24,036 bases of DNA from DASQHM01 sp035632095. GTDB taxonomy: Bacteria; Pseudomonadota; Alphaproteobacteria; Ferrovibrionales; Ferrovibrionaceae. The notes below the pieces were generated by a model. The model was not told where the DNA came from, made no database searches, and saw nothing but the letters and a program-made list of their open reading frames with translations. The first letter of the stretch is position 1. Each line of letters starts with the position of its first letter. The stretch spans positions 1 through 24,036 of the forward strand of contig DASQHM010000087.1 in the NCBI GenBank assembly GCA_035632095.1. The letters run 5' to 3'. Positions 7,812 through 15,169 of the stretch are shown here, piece by piece. The translations under genes and the position numbers were made by a program.

Positions 7812-9128
7812 ATGCGCGCGGAGGCGCCGAAGCGGAGCGAGCTCGACCCCATCGAAGTCGCAAGCCGCGACGAGATCGCGGCCCTGCAGCTTGAACGGCT
7901 GCGGTGGTCGCTGCGCCACGCCTACGAGAACGTGCCGCACTATCGCCGCGCCTTCGACGAAGCGGGCGCGCATCCGGATGACGTGCGTTCTTTGGAAGAC
8001 CTGAAGCGCTTTCCGTTCACCACCAAGGACGATCTGCGCCGGAACTATCCGTTCGGAATGTTCGCCGTGCCGCGGCAGAAGCTGGCGCGCATCCACGCAT
8101 CCTCGGGCACGACCGGAAAGCCAACCGTCGTCGGCTATACGCGCAACGACATCGATACTTGGGCGGAAGTCATGGCGCGCTCGATCCGCGCGTCCGGCGG
8201 CCGGCCCGGCGATCTGGTGCACGTGGCCTACGGCTATGGGCTGTTCACGGGCGGCCTCGGCGCGCACTACGGCGCGGAGCGCTTGGGTTGCACCGTGGTG
8301 CCCATGTCGGGCGGCCAGACCGAGAAGCAGGTGCAGCTCATCACCGACTTCAAGCCGCGGGTCATCATGGTGACGCCATCCTATATGCTCGCCATTGCCG
8401 ATGAATTCGACCGCCAGGGCCTCGATCCGCGCGGAACGTCGCTTCGCATCGGCATTCACGGCGCGGAGCCTTGGACCGAATCCATGCGCGCCGAAATCGA
8501 GCGGCGGTTCGACATCGAAGCCGTCGACATCTTCGGCCTGTCGGAGGTCATGGGCCCGGGCGTCGCCAACGAATGCGTGGAGACCAAGGATGGCCTGCAT
8601 ATTTGGGAAGACCACTTCTATCCGGAAGTGATCGATCCCAAGACCGGCGCCGTTTTGCCCGACGGACAAGCCGGCGAACTCGTGCTCACCAGCCTGACCA
8701 AGGAAGCGTTTCCGGTCGTCCGCTACCGGACCCGCGACCTGACGACGCTTATGCCCGGCACGGCGCGCAGCATGCGACGCATGATGAAAGTGACCGGCCG
8801 GTCCGACGACATGATCATCGTGCGCGGCGTCAACGTATTTCCGACCCAGGTCGAGGAATTGCTGCTCAGGGACGCCCGGTGGAGTCCGCACTACCAACTG
8901 GAGCTTCGCCGCGAAGGACCGCTCGATCACTTGACCATCGTCGCCGAACTCAAGATCGATGTGTTCAACGCATCTCCTGGAGCCGGCAAGGATGCCGCTG
9001 CCGACCTCAAACATGCGGTCAAGGCGCTCATCGGCGTAACGGCCGAGGTGCGGATCGTCGATCCCGGCGGCATCGAGCGGTCGATGGGCAAGGCCAAGCG
9101 CGTCGTCGACCTGCGCCAGACAAGGTGA
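7812..9128 (+). CDS. paaK: Phenylacetate-CoA ligase
   Basis: A 438-residue member of the adenylate-forming PaaK family, usual length about 430-440. It activates phenylacetate with ATP and CoA, the entry step of the pathway. The AMP-binding motif SSGTTGKPT begins at residue 97; HVAYGYGLFTGGLGAHYGAE, FGLSEVMGPGVANEC and the C-terminal RSDDMIIVRGVNVFPTQVEE are characteristic of PaaK rather than of general acyl-CoA synthetases. ATG 7812 is eight bases after the thiolase stop; the longer in-frame option from 7755 runs into the thiolase gene and adds a basic stretch unlike the family. A related aryl-CoA ligase of the same family cannot be excluded. Confidence 0.93.
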   Translation: MRAEAPKRSELDPIEVASRDEIAALQLERLRWSLRHAYENVPHYRRAFDEAGAHPDDVRSLEDLKRFPFTTKDDLRRNYPFGMFAVPRQKLARIHASSGTTGKPTVVGYTRNDIDTWAEVMARSIRASGGRPGDLVHVAYGYGLFTGGLGAHYGAERLGCTVVPMSGGQTEKQVQLITDFKPRVIMVTPSYMLAIADEFDRQGLDPRGTSLRIGIHGAEPWTESMRAEIERRFDIEAVDIFGLSEVMGPGVANECVETKDGLHIWEDHFYPEVIDPKTGAVLPDGQAGELVLTSLTKEAFPVVRYRTRDLTTLMPGTARSMRRMMKVTGRSDDMIIVRGVNVFPTQVEELLLRDARWSPHYQLELRREGPLDHLTIVAELKIDVFNASPGAGKDAAADLKHAVKALIGVTAEVRIVDPGGIERSMGKAKRVVDLRQTR

Positions 9129-9140
9129 ATTGGACGCACC

Positions 9141-10757
9141 ATGTCCGCCTTCGCCTATCCGCACTACCCCTTCATCCGCCCAACAGAGATGTCGGGCGGG
9201 CGGCAGCGCCGGCCGGTGGTGATCGCGGGCGGCGGGCCGGTGGGACTGACGGCGGCGCTCGAACTCGCCGCCTATGGCGTCCCGGCCCTCGTTCTCGAGG
9301 ATGGCGACACTCTGAGCGAGGGCAGCCGCGCGCTCTGCTGGTCCAAACGTTCGCTGGAAATCCTCGACCGCTACGGCGTCGCCGGGCGCATCCAGGCAAA
9401 GGGATTCACCTGGAACACGGGCCGCGTATTCCTCGGCGACCGCCAGCTCTATCAGTTCGCCTTGCAGCCGCAAGGCGATCACAAGCACCCTGCCTTCGTG
9501 AACCTGCAGCAGTATTACGCCGAACTCTTTCTGGTCGAGGCGGTGGAACGGCAGCCGCTGATCGAACTCCGCTGGCAGAGCAAGGTTTCCGGCGTCTCCG
9601 CGCGCAATGACGGCGTGCGCATCGAGGTCGAGACGCCGGAAGGCGACTATTCGATCGACGCGGATTATCTCGTCGCCGCCGACGGCGCGCGCAGCGCCGT
9701 GCGCCGCAGCCTCGGCCTCGATTTCGCCGGCCGGGTCTTCGAGGATCACTTTTTGATCGCCGACGTCAAAGTGAACGCCGATCTGCCGACCAGCGACCGG
9801 CGTTTCTGGTTCCATCCCGCCTTCCACAACGGCGACACGGCGCTCTGCCACAAGCAAGGCGACGACATGTGGCGCGTCGATTTCCAGCTCGGCTGGGACA
9901 TCGACGTGGAAAGCGAAAAGCAGCCGGAGAAGGCGCTGCCGCGCATCCGCGCCATGCTCGGCGATCACCCCATGGAGGTGGGTTGGATCAGCATCTACAC
10001 GTTCCAAGCCCGCCGCCTCGCCCATATGCGCCATGACCGCGTGCTCTTCGCGGGCGACGCCGCGCACCAGGTCTCGCCCTTCGGCGCGCGCGGCGGCAAC
10101 AGCGGCATCCAGGATGCCGAGAACCTCGCCTGGAAACTTGCCTACGTGATCCAGGGAGCCGCGCCGGAACGCCTGCTCGATTCCTATGACGCCGAACGCG
10201 GCTATGCCGCCGACGAAAACATCCGGATCACAACGCGCACCACCAATTTCATCACGCCGAAAACGCCGGCCGCCCGCGCCTTCCGCGACGCGGTGCTCGA
10301 ACTCGCCGCCGATTTGCCCTTCGCGCGCGCGCTGGTCAACAGCGGACGCCTGTCGACGCCGACCGTGCACGCGAATTCGCCGCTCAGCAGCGACTTCGGG
10401 GGCTTCGCCGGCGGGGTGCCGACCGGCGCCCCCTGCCCCAATCTCCCCCTCTCGTCGGCGGGATCATCGACACGCTATCTGCTTGATGATCTCGGCGGCT
10501 CGTTCCAATGGCTTTACTTCGCGCCGCCGGGTGGCGGGATCCCGGAGACGGCGCGGCAGGCGCTTGCGCAGGCGGACGGCGTCAAATCCGACACGATTGT
10601 GCTGTCGACGGCGGATCCCACGCTCGCGGCGGCGTTCGACGCCACCGCCGACACCTGCTATCTCTTGCGGCCGGATCAACATGTCGCGGCCCGCTGGCGA
10701 CGTTTCGATCCGGCGCAAGCGGGTTTGGCGTTGAATCGGGCGCTTGCCCGCCACTGA
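9141..10757 (+). CDS. FAD-dependent aromatic hydroxylase-like monooxygenase (UbiH/MhpA group)
   Basis: A 538-residue class A flavoprotein. The FAD dinucleotide motif is GGGPVG (residues 30-35), the DG motif is ADGARS with D181, and the GD motif is FAGDAAHQVSPFGARGGNSG with D306. These three motifs define the family of p-hydroxybenzoate, phenol and 3-(3-hydroxyphenyl)propionate hydroxylases, and the C-terminal third has the thioredoxin-like extension of the longer members. The reaction is probably NAD(P)H- and O2-dependent ring hydroxylation, but the substrate cannot be deduced. It starts 12 bases after paaK and 17 bases separate it from a DUF2783 gene. It is not one of the standard phenylacetate enzymes, so it may bring another aromatic acid into the same route. 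Confidence 0.88.
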   Translation: MSAFAYPHYPFIRPTEMSGGRQRRPVVIAGGGPVGLTAALELAAYGVPALVLEDGDTLSEGSRALCWSKRSLEILDRYGVAGRIQAKGFTWNTGRVFLGDRQLYQFALQPQGDHKHPAFVNLQQYYAELFLVEAVERQPLIELRWQSKVSGVSARNDGVRIEVETPEGDYSIDADYLVAADGARSAVRRSLGLDFAGRVFEDHFLIADVKVNADLPTSDRRFWFHPAFHNGDTALCHKQGDDMWRVDFQLGWDIDVESEKQPEKALPRIRAMLGDHPMEVGWISIYTFQARRLAHMRHDRVLFAGDAAHQVSPFGARGGNSGIQDAENLAWKLAYVIQGAAPERLLDSYDAERGYAADENIRITTRTTNFITPKTPAARAFRDAVLELAADLPFARALVNSGRLSTPTVHANSPLSSDFGGFAGGVPTGAPCPNLPLSSAGSSTRYLLDDLGGSFQWLYFAPPGGGIPETARQALAQADGVKSDTIVLSTADPTLAAAFDATADTCYLLRPDQHVAARWRRFDPAQAGLALNRALARH

Positions 10758-10774
10758 ACGGCGAAGCATCGCAA

Positions 10775-10978
10775 ATGGCCCTTCGCACCGATCTCAATCT
10801 TTCCGATCCGGACGGCCTCTACGAAGCGCTTGTCTCGTTGCACGAAGGCCTGAGCGAGGCGGAAAGCGCGAAGCTCAACGCCAAGCTTGTGCTGCTGCTG
10901 GCCAACCATATCGGCGACGAGGCCGTGCTGCGCGAAGCCATGCAACTTGCGCGGAAGGCCGTCGCGGGCGATCGTTGA
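10775..10978 (+). CDS. DUF2783 small protein
   Basis: A 67-residue acidic, helix-rich protein beginning MALRTDLNLSDPDGLYEALV, with LHEGLSEAESAKLNAKLVLL in the middle. It matches my knowledge of DUF2783, a family of unknown function commonly encoded directly after a FAD-dependent oxidoreductase, as here. It has no signal peptide, cysteines or metal motif. An assembly or regulatory subunit of the hydroxylase is plausible, but this rests on adjacency alone. The ATG at 10775 gives the family N terminus; the same frame is open upstream but shadows the hydroxylase gene. It is the last gene of the plus-strand operon and ends one base before the stop of the converging acetyltransferase gene. Confidence 0.85.
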   Translation: MALRTDLNLSDPDGLYEALVSLHEGLSEAESAKLNAKLVLLLANHIGDEAVLREAMQLARKAVAGDR

Positions 10979-10979
10979 A

Positions 10980-11474
10980 TCAAGCGAGCGGCAAATCCCA
11001 GAGATACCGCACCTGACGAAGCTCCTGCTGGCCGACCCGCACCGGGCCGTCGTCTGCGGCCCGGCCACCGGCGGCGGCATAGAAGGCGCGCGCCGCCGCA
11101 TTGGCTTCCAGCACCCAGAGCCAGCCGAGCGTGCCGCCGGCGACGGCGATTGCATCGAGAACCGCGCGAAGCAGCGCCGTGCCGACACCTCGACGCTGCC
11201 AGTCGGGCGCCACGTAGAGAACGGTGATCTCGTTCTCGCGCAAGCTGGCGAAGCCGACGACCTGGTCTTCGCCCTCGATCTCGCTGACCGCGACCCAGAC
11301 CGGCACTTTTCGATCCATGGCGCGTTGCCATTGAATGGCCTGGTGCGCGATGTCGAGACGTTCGAGGGTCTCGTCGGCGATGACGCCGCGGTAGGCGCCG
11401 CGCCAACTGGCGATCTGCACCTCGGCAATGGCCACGATGTCTTCGGGGATCGCCAGGCGTACGCGAAAATTCAA
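10980..11474 (-). CDS. GNAT-family N-acetyltransferase
   Basis: A 164-residue protein with the GNAT acetyl-CoA site: strand ITVLYVAPDWQ followed by the pyrophosphate loop QRRGVG (93-98) and helix TALLRAVLDAI. LEANAAARAFYAAAGGRA is the usual C-terminal half of the fold. The N terminus (FRVRLAIPEDIVAIAEVQ) is also typical. I choose the TTG at 11474, whose last bases overlap the stop of the upstream tfoX-like gene (TTGA); longer in-frame options run into that gene and read as basic filler. The acetyl acceptor is unknown. It is last in a five-gene minus-strand set, and its stop is one base from the DUF2783 stop on the other strand. Confidence 0.85.
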   Translation of the reverse strand: MNFRVRLAIPEDIVAIAEVQIASWRGAYRGVIADETLERLDIAHQAIQWQRAMDRKVPVWVAVSEIEGEDQVVGFASLRENEITVLYVAPDWQRRGVGTALLRAVLDAIAVAGGTLGWLWVLEANAAARAFYAAAGGRAADDGPVRVGQQELRQVRYLWDLPLA

Positions 11475-11890
11475 CGCGCGCCCTTCCGCTTCGCGGCTTT
11501 CCGCCGGGGCTTCTTGGGCGATGGCTTCGCCCGGCCGGCGCTCGGCTTCGCCTTGGGCCGTTTCGCCACGATGGCCGCATCGATGGCCTTGCGCGCCCAT
11601 AGACGAAATTCCTCGGGGTCGTCTAATAGGCGCGAAGGCAGTTCAACGTAGGTGAATTCGATGAGTTTGCCGCTCTGCGTTTCGTAGACGAAGGGCTCCA
11701 TGCCCTCAGCGTCATAGTCGGGCCGGTTGCGTTCGTCCACCCGCATGTAAAGCGTCTCGTCGAAAATCATGGCGAACATCAGCTTGCCGTAGAAAATTCC
11801 TGTGCCGCCGAACATATTGCGGATGCGCACCGGCCCGAGCGGCGCGACCAGCTCTTCCATGAAGCTGCGGTATTCCGGACTCAGCGCCAT
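11471..11890 (-). CDS. TfoX N-terminal domain protein with lysine/arginine-rich tail
   Basis: A 139-residue protein. Residues 1 to about 108 match the TfoX N-terminal domain (SPEYRSFMEELVAPLGPVRI, MFGGTGIFYGKLMFAMIF, FVYETQSGKLIEFTYVELP). Stand-alone proteins of this sort are common in proteobacteria and their role is unknown; full TfoX/Sxy regulates competence in gammaproteobacteria. The last 30 residues hold 15 lysines or arginines with prolines and alanines, a histone-H1-like tail that suggests nucleic-acid contact. The gene begins six bases after the nitrilase-family stop and overlaps the acetyltransferase start. I see no strong ribosome site before ATG 11890, so coupling is likely. Confidence 0.85.
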   Translation of the reverse strand: MALSPEYRSFMEELVAPLGPVRIRNMFGGTGIFYGKLMFAMIFDETLYMRVDERNRPDYDAEGMEPFVYETQSGKLIEFTYVELPSRLLDDPEEFRLWARKAIDAAIVAKRPKAKPSAGRAKPSPKKPRRKAAKRKGAR

Positions 11891-11896
11891 GGCGGC

Positions 11897-12751
11897 TTAC
11901 GACGGCTTAGGCCGGCCTATGGTGCCGTATAGTTCGGGGCGCCGCTGATCCATGAGCGGATAGCGGTCCTTCACCACGTCGATGAAGTCAAGATCGATGG
12001 TCGTGGTCATGCAGCATTCGGTGTCCGGCGCCGTGGCAACGACGACGCCCCAGGGATCCACTACCATGCTGCGTCCGACGAAGGCGATGCCGGACTTCGG
12101 CTCGGTGCCGACCTGGCCCGATGCGACGACCCAACATTGGTTCTCGGTCGCCCGCGCCCGCAGGAAGAACTCCCAATGGTCGAAGCGCGGCGACAGGAAG
12201 GCGGAGGCGCAGACGATGACCTTGGCGCCCTTGAGCGCGAGCTCCCGATAGACTTCGGGAAAGCGCAGGTCCGAGCAGACCGAAACGCCGACCGGGCCGA
12301 TCATGGTGTTAAAGACTGGCAGCTCGGAGCCCGGATCGACCTTCGAGGATTCCCTCATGCCAGGCGGGATATCGGTGCGCTTCGGAGCGTCGAACAGATG
12401 CGTCTTCCAGTACTTGCCGAGAATCGCGCCATCGGGCCCGATCACCGGCGCGGAGTTGTAGTAACGGTTGCCGACCCGCTCGTACATCGAGCCGACGATG
12501 GTCATGCCGTAGCGTTTGGCCTTCTCGGCGAGCAACCGCGTCGTCGGACCTGGAATTTCCTCGGCGATGTCGGTCCGGAAGTCCACCGCATCGGAATAGC
12601 CGAGCCCGGTCCATACCTCGGGAAGGACAACAAGTTCCGAGCCGCGCTCCCCGGCCTGGTCCAGGAAGCCCATCACGCGCTCGACGGTCTTTTCCTTTTC
12701 GCCGTCAACCGCAGTGATCTGCACTGCCGACACGGTCAGCATTTTCGTCAC
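11897..12751 (-). CDS. Carbon-nitrogen hydrolase (nitrilase superfamily amidase)
   Basis: A 284-residue cytosolic protein with the complete nitrilase-superfamily triad: E45 in VVLPEVW, K116 in GKYWKTHLFD and C159 in VSVCSDLRFPE. These enzymes hydrolyse amides, N-carbamoyl compounds or, less often, nitriles through a cysteine acyl-enzyme. The CSDLRFPE motif and length fit an amidase or carbamoylase branch rather than a true nitrilase; the substrate is open. The start is GTG at 12751, supported by GGGAGG about ten bases upstream; that ribosome site adjoins the stop codon of the preceding gene. It sits in a minus-strand set with two other hydrolase-fold genes. Confidence 0.9.
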   Translation of the reverse strand: MTKMLTVSAVQITAVDGEKEKTVERVMGFLDQAGERGSELVVLPEVWTGLGYSDAVDFRTDIAEEIPGPTTRLLAEKAKRYGMTIVGSMYERVGNRYYNSAPVIGPDGAILGKYWKTHLFDAPKRTDIPPGMRESSKVDPGSELPVFNTMIGPVGVSVCSDLRFPEVYRELALKGAKVIVCASAFLSPRFDHWEFFLRARATENQCWVVASGQVGTEPKSGIAFVGRSMVVDPWGVVVATAPDTECCMTTTIDLDFIDVVKDRYPLMDQRRPELYGTIGRPKPS

Positions 12752-12764
12752 GGCTGAAACCTCC

Positions 12765-13718
12765 CTACCGGCCTTGCAACGCCTGCCACATTTCCATGTC
12801 GCGCTTGGCGGTCCAGATGCGCGGATCGTCGATGCCGCGCATTTCGTCGTAGGCCCGGCTCACGTCGAACGGCATGCAGTGCTCGAAGATCGCCCAATGG
12901 CCGAACTTCTTGCTCATCACCGGATGGGCGGCGTCGAACACCTGCTTCAGTGAGCGGCGCTTGGAGACGCCCCGCTTCGCCTCGGCGACGAGCGTGCGGA
13001 TGAAATCCTGCGTTCCGGCAACCGCCGTCTTGATCTCGCGCGGCGTCTTGCAGGCGTCGCCGCGGCCCGGCACCAGGTACTTGGGCTTAAGCGCCAAGAC
13101 ACGGTCCAGCGTTTTCGGCCAGTCGCGCAGGTAGGCATCGCCGGTATAGGGCGTGGCGCCGTTCTCGACCAGATCGCCCGAGAACAGCACGCGGTCCTTC
13201 GGCAACCACACCACCGTGTCGCCCTTGGTGTGGCCGCGGCCGATCTGCATGATCTGGACTTCCAGGCTGCCGAGCCAGAGCGTCATGCGATCCTTGAAGG
13301 TCATGGTCGGCCAGGTGAGACCCGGCACGGTCTCGACCGCCTGGAACAGACGCGGGAAACGCTCGACCTCGGACTTGTAGTCCTGGGCGCCGCGCTCGGC
13401 GATCAGGTCGCGCGTCGCCTCGCTGGCGATGATGTGTTCCGCGCCATATGCCGACGCGCCGAGCACACGAACCGCGTGATAGTGCGTCAGCATCACATAG
13501 CGAATCGGCTTTGCCGTCACCTGGCGAATTCGTGAAATCAAGTCCTGGGCCGCGACGGGGGTCGAGCGCGTGTCGATCACCATCACCGCGTCGTCGCCGA
13601 TCACGACGCCCGAGGTAGGGTCGCCCTCCGCCGCGTACGAATAGGCGTGGTCGGTCAGGCGCTCGAACGTGACGACCTTCTCGCCGAGGTCGCCTTGGGA
13701 TGCAAAGGTCTTGGCCAT
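12765..13718 (-). CDS. Metallo-beta-lactamase-fold protein with incomplete metal site
   Basis: A 317-residue protein of the MBL superfamily. The fold is clear from GDDAVMVIDT, VMLTHYH, GRGHTKGDTVVWLP, VLFSGDLVE and YLVPGRG in correct order. However, the metal motif HxHxDH reads H79-Y-H81-A-V83-R84, and the final GHG histidine is R219. H79, H81, H163 and D182 remain, so at most one metal site looks intact. No signal peptide is evident. ATG 13718 is chosen over the TTG at 13733, which overlaps the preceding stop. It follows the serine hydrolase gene by 11 bases. MBL-fold proteins are often found near hydroxylase-DUF2783 pairs such as the one facing it, but the reaction is unknown. Confidence 0.87.
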   Translation of the reverse strand: MAKTFASQGDLGEKVVTFERLTDHAYSYAAEGDPTSGVVIGDDAVMVIDTRSTPVAAQDLISRIRQVTAKPIRYVMLTHYHAVRVLGASAYGAEHIIASEATRDLIAERGAQDYKSEVERFPRLFQAVETVPGLTWPTMTFKDRMTLWLGSLEVQIMQIGRGHTKGDTVVWLPKDRVLFSGDLVENGATPYTGDAYLRDWPKTLDRVLALKPKYLVPGRGDACKTPREIKTAVAGTQDFIRTLVAEAKRGVSKRRSLKQVFDAAHPVMSKKFGHWAIFEHCMPFDVSRAYDEMRGIDDPRIWTAKRDMEMWQALQGR

Positions 13719-13729
13719 GTTTGCCCTGT

Positions 13730-14971
13730 TCAATTGGCGATGGATTGATAGACCAGCATGCGGGTCAATCGCGAAAACTCGCGGCGTTGGCTTGGCGCCT
13801 GCATCATCAAGAGACCGATCAGTTGTTCGGCCGGATCCGCCCAGAAATGCGTTCCGAATATGCCGCCCCAGAAAAAGTCGCCGACCGAACCAGGGTATGG
13901 CGCCAGGCCTTGGGCGGTGCGGACGGCGAAGCCGAGGCCGAAGCCGTAGCCGGGTCCGGGGATATAGGCGTCCGGCGTGGCGCCGCGCGCAATCGGCCCC
14001 AAGTGGTCGCTGGTCATATAGGCCACCGTCTTCGGCGCGAGGATGTTCGCGCCTTCGAGCGTCCCGCCGTCGAGGAGCATCTGGCCGAAGCGGAGGTAGT
14101 CGGCCATGGTCGACACCATGCCGCCGCCGCCCGAGACCATCTTTGCCGGCCGGCGCGCGTCGAACGGTTTCGGCTCGCCCACGACCAGCGTTTCGTCCGG
14201 CGCTTCGGCGAGACGTTCGTGTTGCGCTTCCGGAACGTGAAAGCCCGTATCCGCGAGCCGAAGCGGCTGCAAAATGCGCTCGGCCAGAAATGCGTCAAAC
14301 GCAGTGCCGGACGCGACTTCGACAACGCGCGCCAGCACGTCGGTCGCTACGCTATATTCCCAAACGCTGGCCGGGTGATATGCGAGCGGCAGCCGCGCCA
14401 GCTTCGCGGATTGCTCGGCCAAAGTTTGATCGCGCGATTGCACCGCCGCTTCGCCATAGAGCTTGCCGACCGGATTGTGGGCCGAAAGGCCGCGCGTCAT
14501 GCCGGACGTGTGGCGAAGCAGGTCCTGCACGGTCATCTCCGCGCGCGGCGCGATGGTGGTCCGTCCTGCCGCATCGGCGGCGACTTTGACCCCGGCGAAC
14601 GCCGGAATGTGGCGCGCGACCGGATCGAAAAGCTGCAGCCGCCCCTCCTCGGCCAGAATCATTGCCGCGACGCTGGTGAATGGCTTGGTCATGGATGCGA
14701 TGCGGAAGATGGCATCCGTATGCATCGGTGCGGCTTTGGCGCGGTCGCGATAGCCGAAGGCGCGGCAATAGCCGATCCGCCCGCGGCGCGCGATGGCGAC
14801 GATTGCGCCCGGGATGGTGCCGTCCGTAACCTTGGCCTCAAACACCGTGTCGATCCGCGAAAGCCGCTCGGCCGAGAGACCTACCTCCTCCGGGCGGGCG
14901 GCCGGCAAGGCGCGTCCCGGCCCGAATTGTGTGGACGTCGCGGCCGCTAAGGCATCGTTTCGATTGCGCAT
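13730..14971 (-). CDS. Serine hydrolase of the beta-lactamase/esterase family VIII (class C-like)
   Basis: A 413-residue protein with the penicillin-binding/class C beta-lactamase fold. The nucleophile motif SxxK is S93-M-T-K96 in FRIASMTKPFTS, and Y206 in WEYSVATDVL corresponds to the catalytic tyrosine, reading YSV rather than YxN as in many family VIII esterases. GDFFWGGIFGTHFW near the C terminus replaces the lactamase KTG region. These features favour an esterase or transacylase over antibiotic resistance. ATG 14971 has GGGGAGG seven bases upstream, so I reject the frame extension to 15193. No convincing signal peptide is seen. It is the first gene of the minus-strand five-gene set. Confidence 0.9.
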   Translation of the reverse strand: MRNRNDALAAATSTQFGPGRALPAARPEEVGLSAERLSRIDTVFEAKVTDGTIPGAIVAIARRGRIGYCRAFGYRDRAKAAPMHTDAIFRIASMTKPFTSVAAMILAEEGRLQLFDPVARHIPAFAGVKVAADAAGRTTIAPRAEMTVQDLLRHTSGMTRGLSAHNPVGKLYGEAAVQSRDQTLAEQSAKLARLPLAYHPASVWEYSVATDVLARVVEVASGTAFDAFLAERILQPLRLADTGFHVPEAQHERLAEAPDETLVVGEPKPFDARRPAKMVSGGGGMVSTMADYLRFGQMLLDGGTLEGANILAPKTVAYMTSDHLGPIARGATPDAYIPGPGYGFGLGFAVRTAQGLAPYPGSVGDFFWGGIFGTHFWADPAEQLIGLLMMQAPSQRREFSRLTRMLVYQSIAN

Positions 14972-15169
14972 TGGTCCTCCCCGGTCTTCTTCACGCGCTT
15001 GCCGTACAGCATGACGGGCCGGAGCCCCTCGCGCAACGGCGGCGCAAATCGCCCGATTCCGCGAGCGACGCGGCGACTTGCCCCTTGGCACGCATATCGG
15101 CCGGGGGGCATGCTGCCGTACGCTTGCGCAGCGTTTGAGCGGGCGCCGTACCGGGGAGGTGGCTTGACC

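Noticed and set aside
7713..10370. Very long open frame (885 codons) on the minus strand opposite paaK and the FAD hydroxylase gene
   Set aside because: It is a mirror of strong third-position GC bias in the plus-strand genes; its translation is rich in H, R, D and A, lacks any recognisable motif, and the plus strand holds motif-complete enzymes.
13669..14950. Plus-strand frames of 306 and 416 codons over the serine hydrolase gene
   Set aside because: Arginine-rich shadows; the minus-strand protein has SxxK and tyrosine motifs and a clear ribosome site.
13730..14971. Serine hydrolase as an antibiotic-resistance beta-lactamase
   Set aside because: The tyrosine motif is YSV, the KTG box is replaced by a WGG-type region, no clear signal peptide is seen, and the context is metabolic; an esterase-type role fits better.
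14999..15163. Possible N-terminal extension of the double-CPMCxC cyclase
   Set aside because: The stretch reads as basic, low-complexity residues, and a strong GGGGAGG ribosome site lies inside it right before the TTG/GTG starts.
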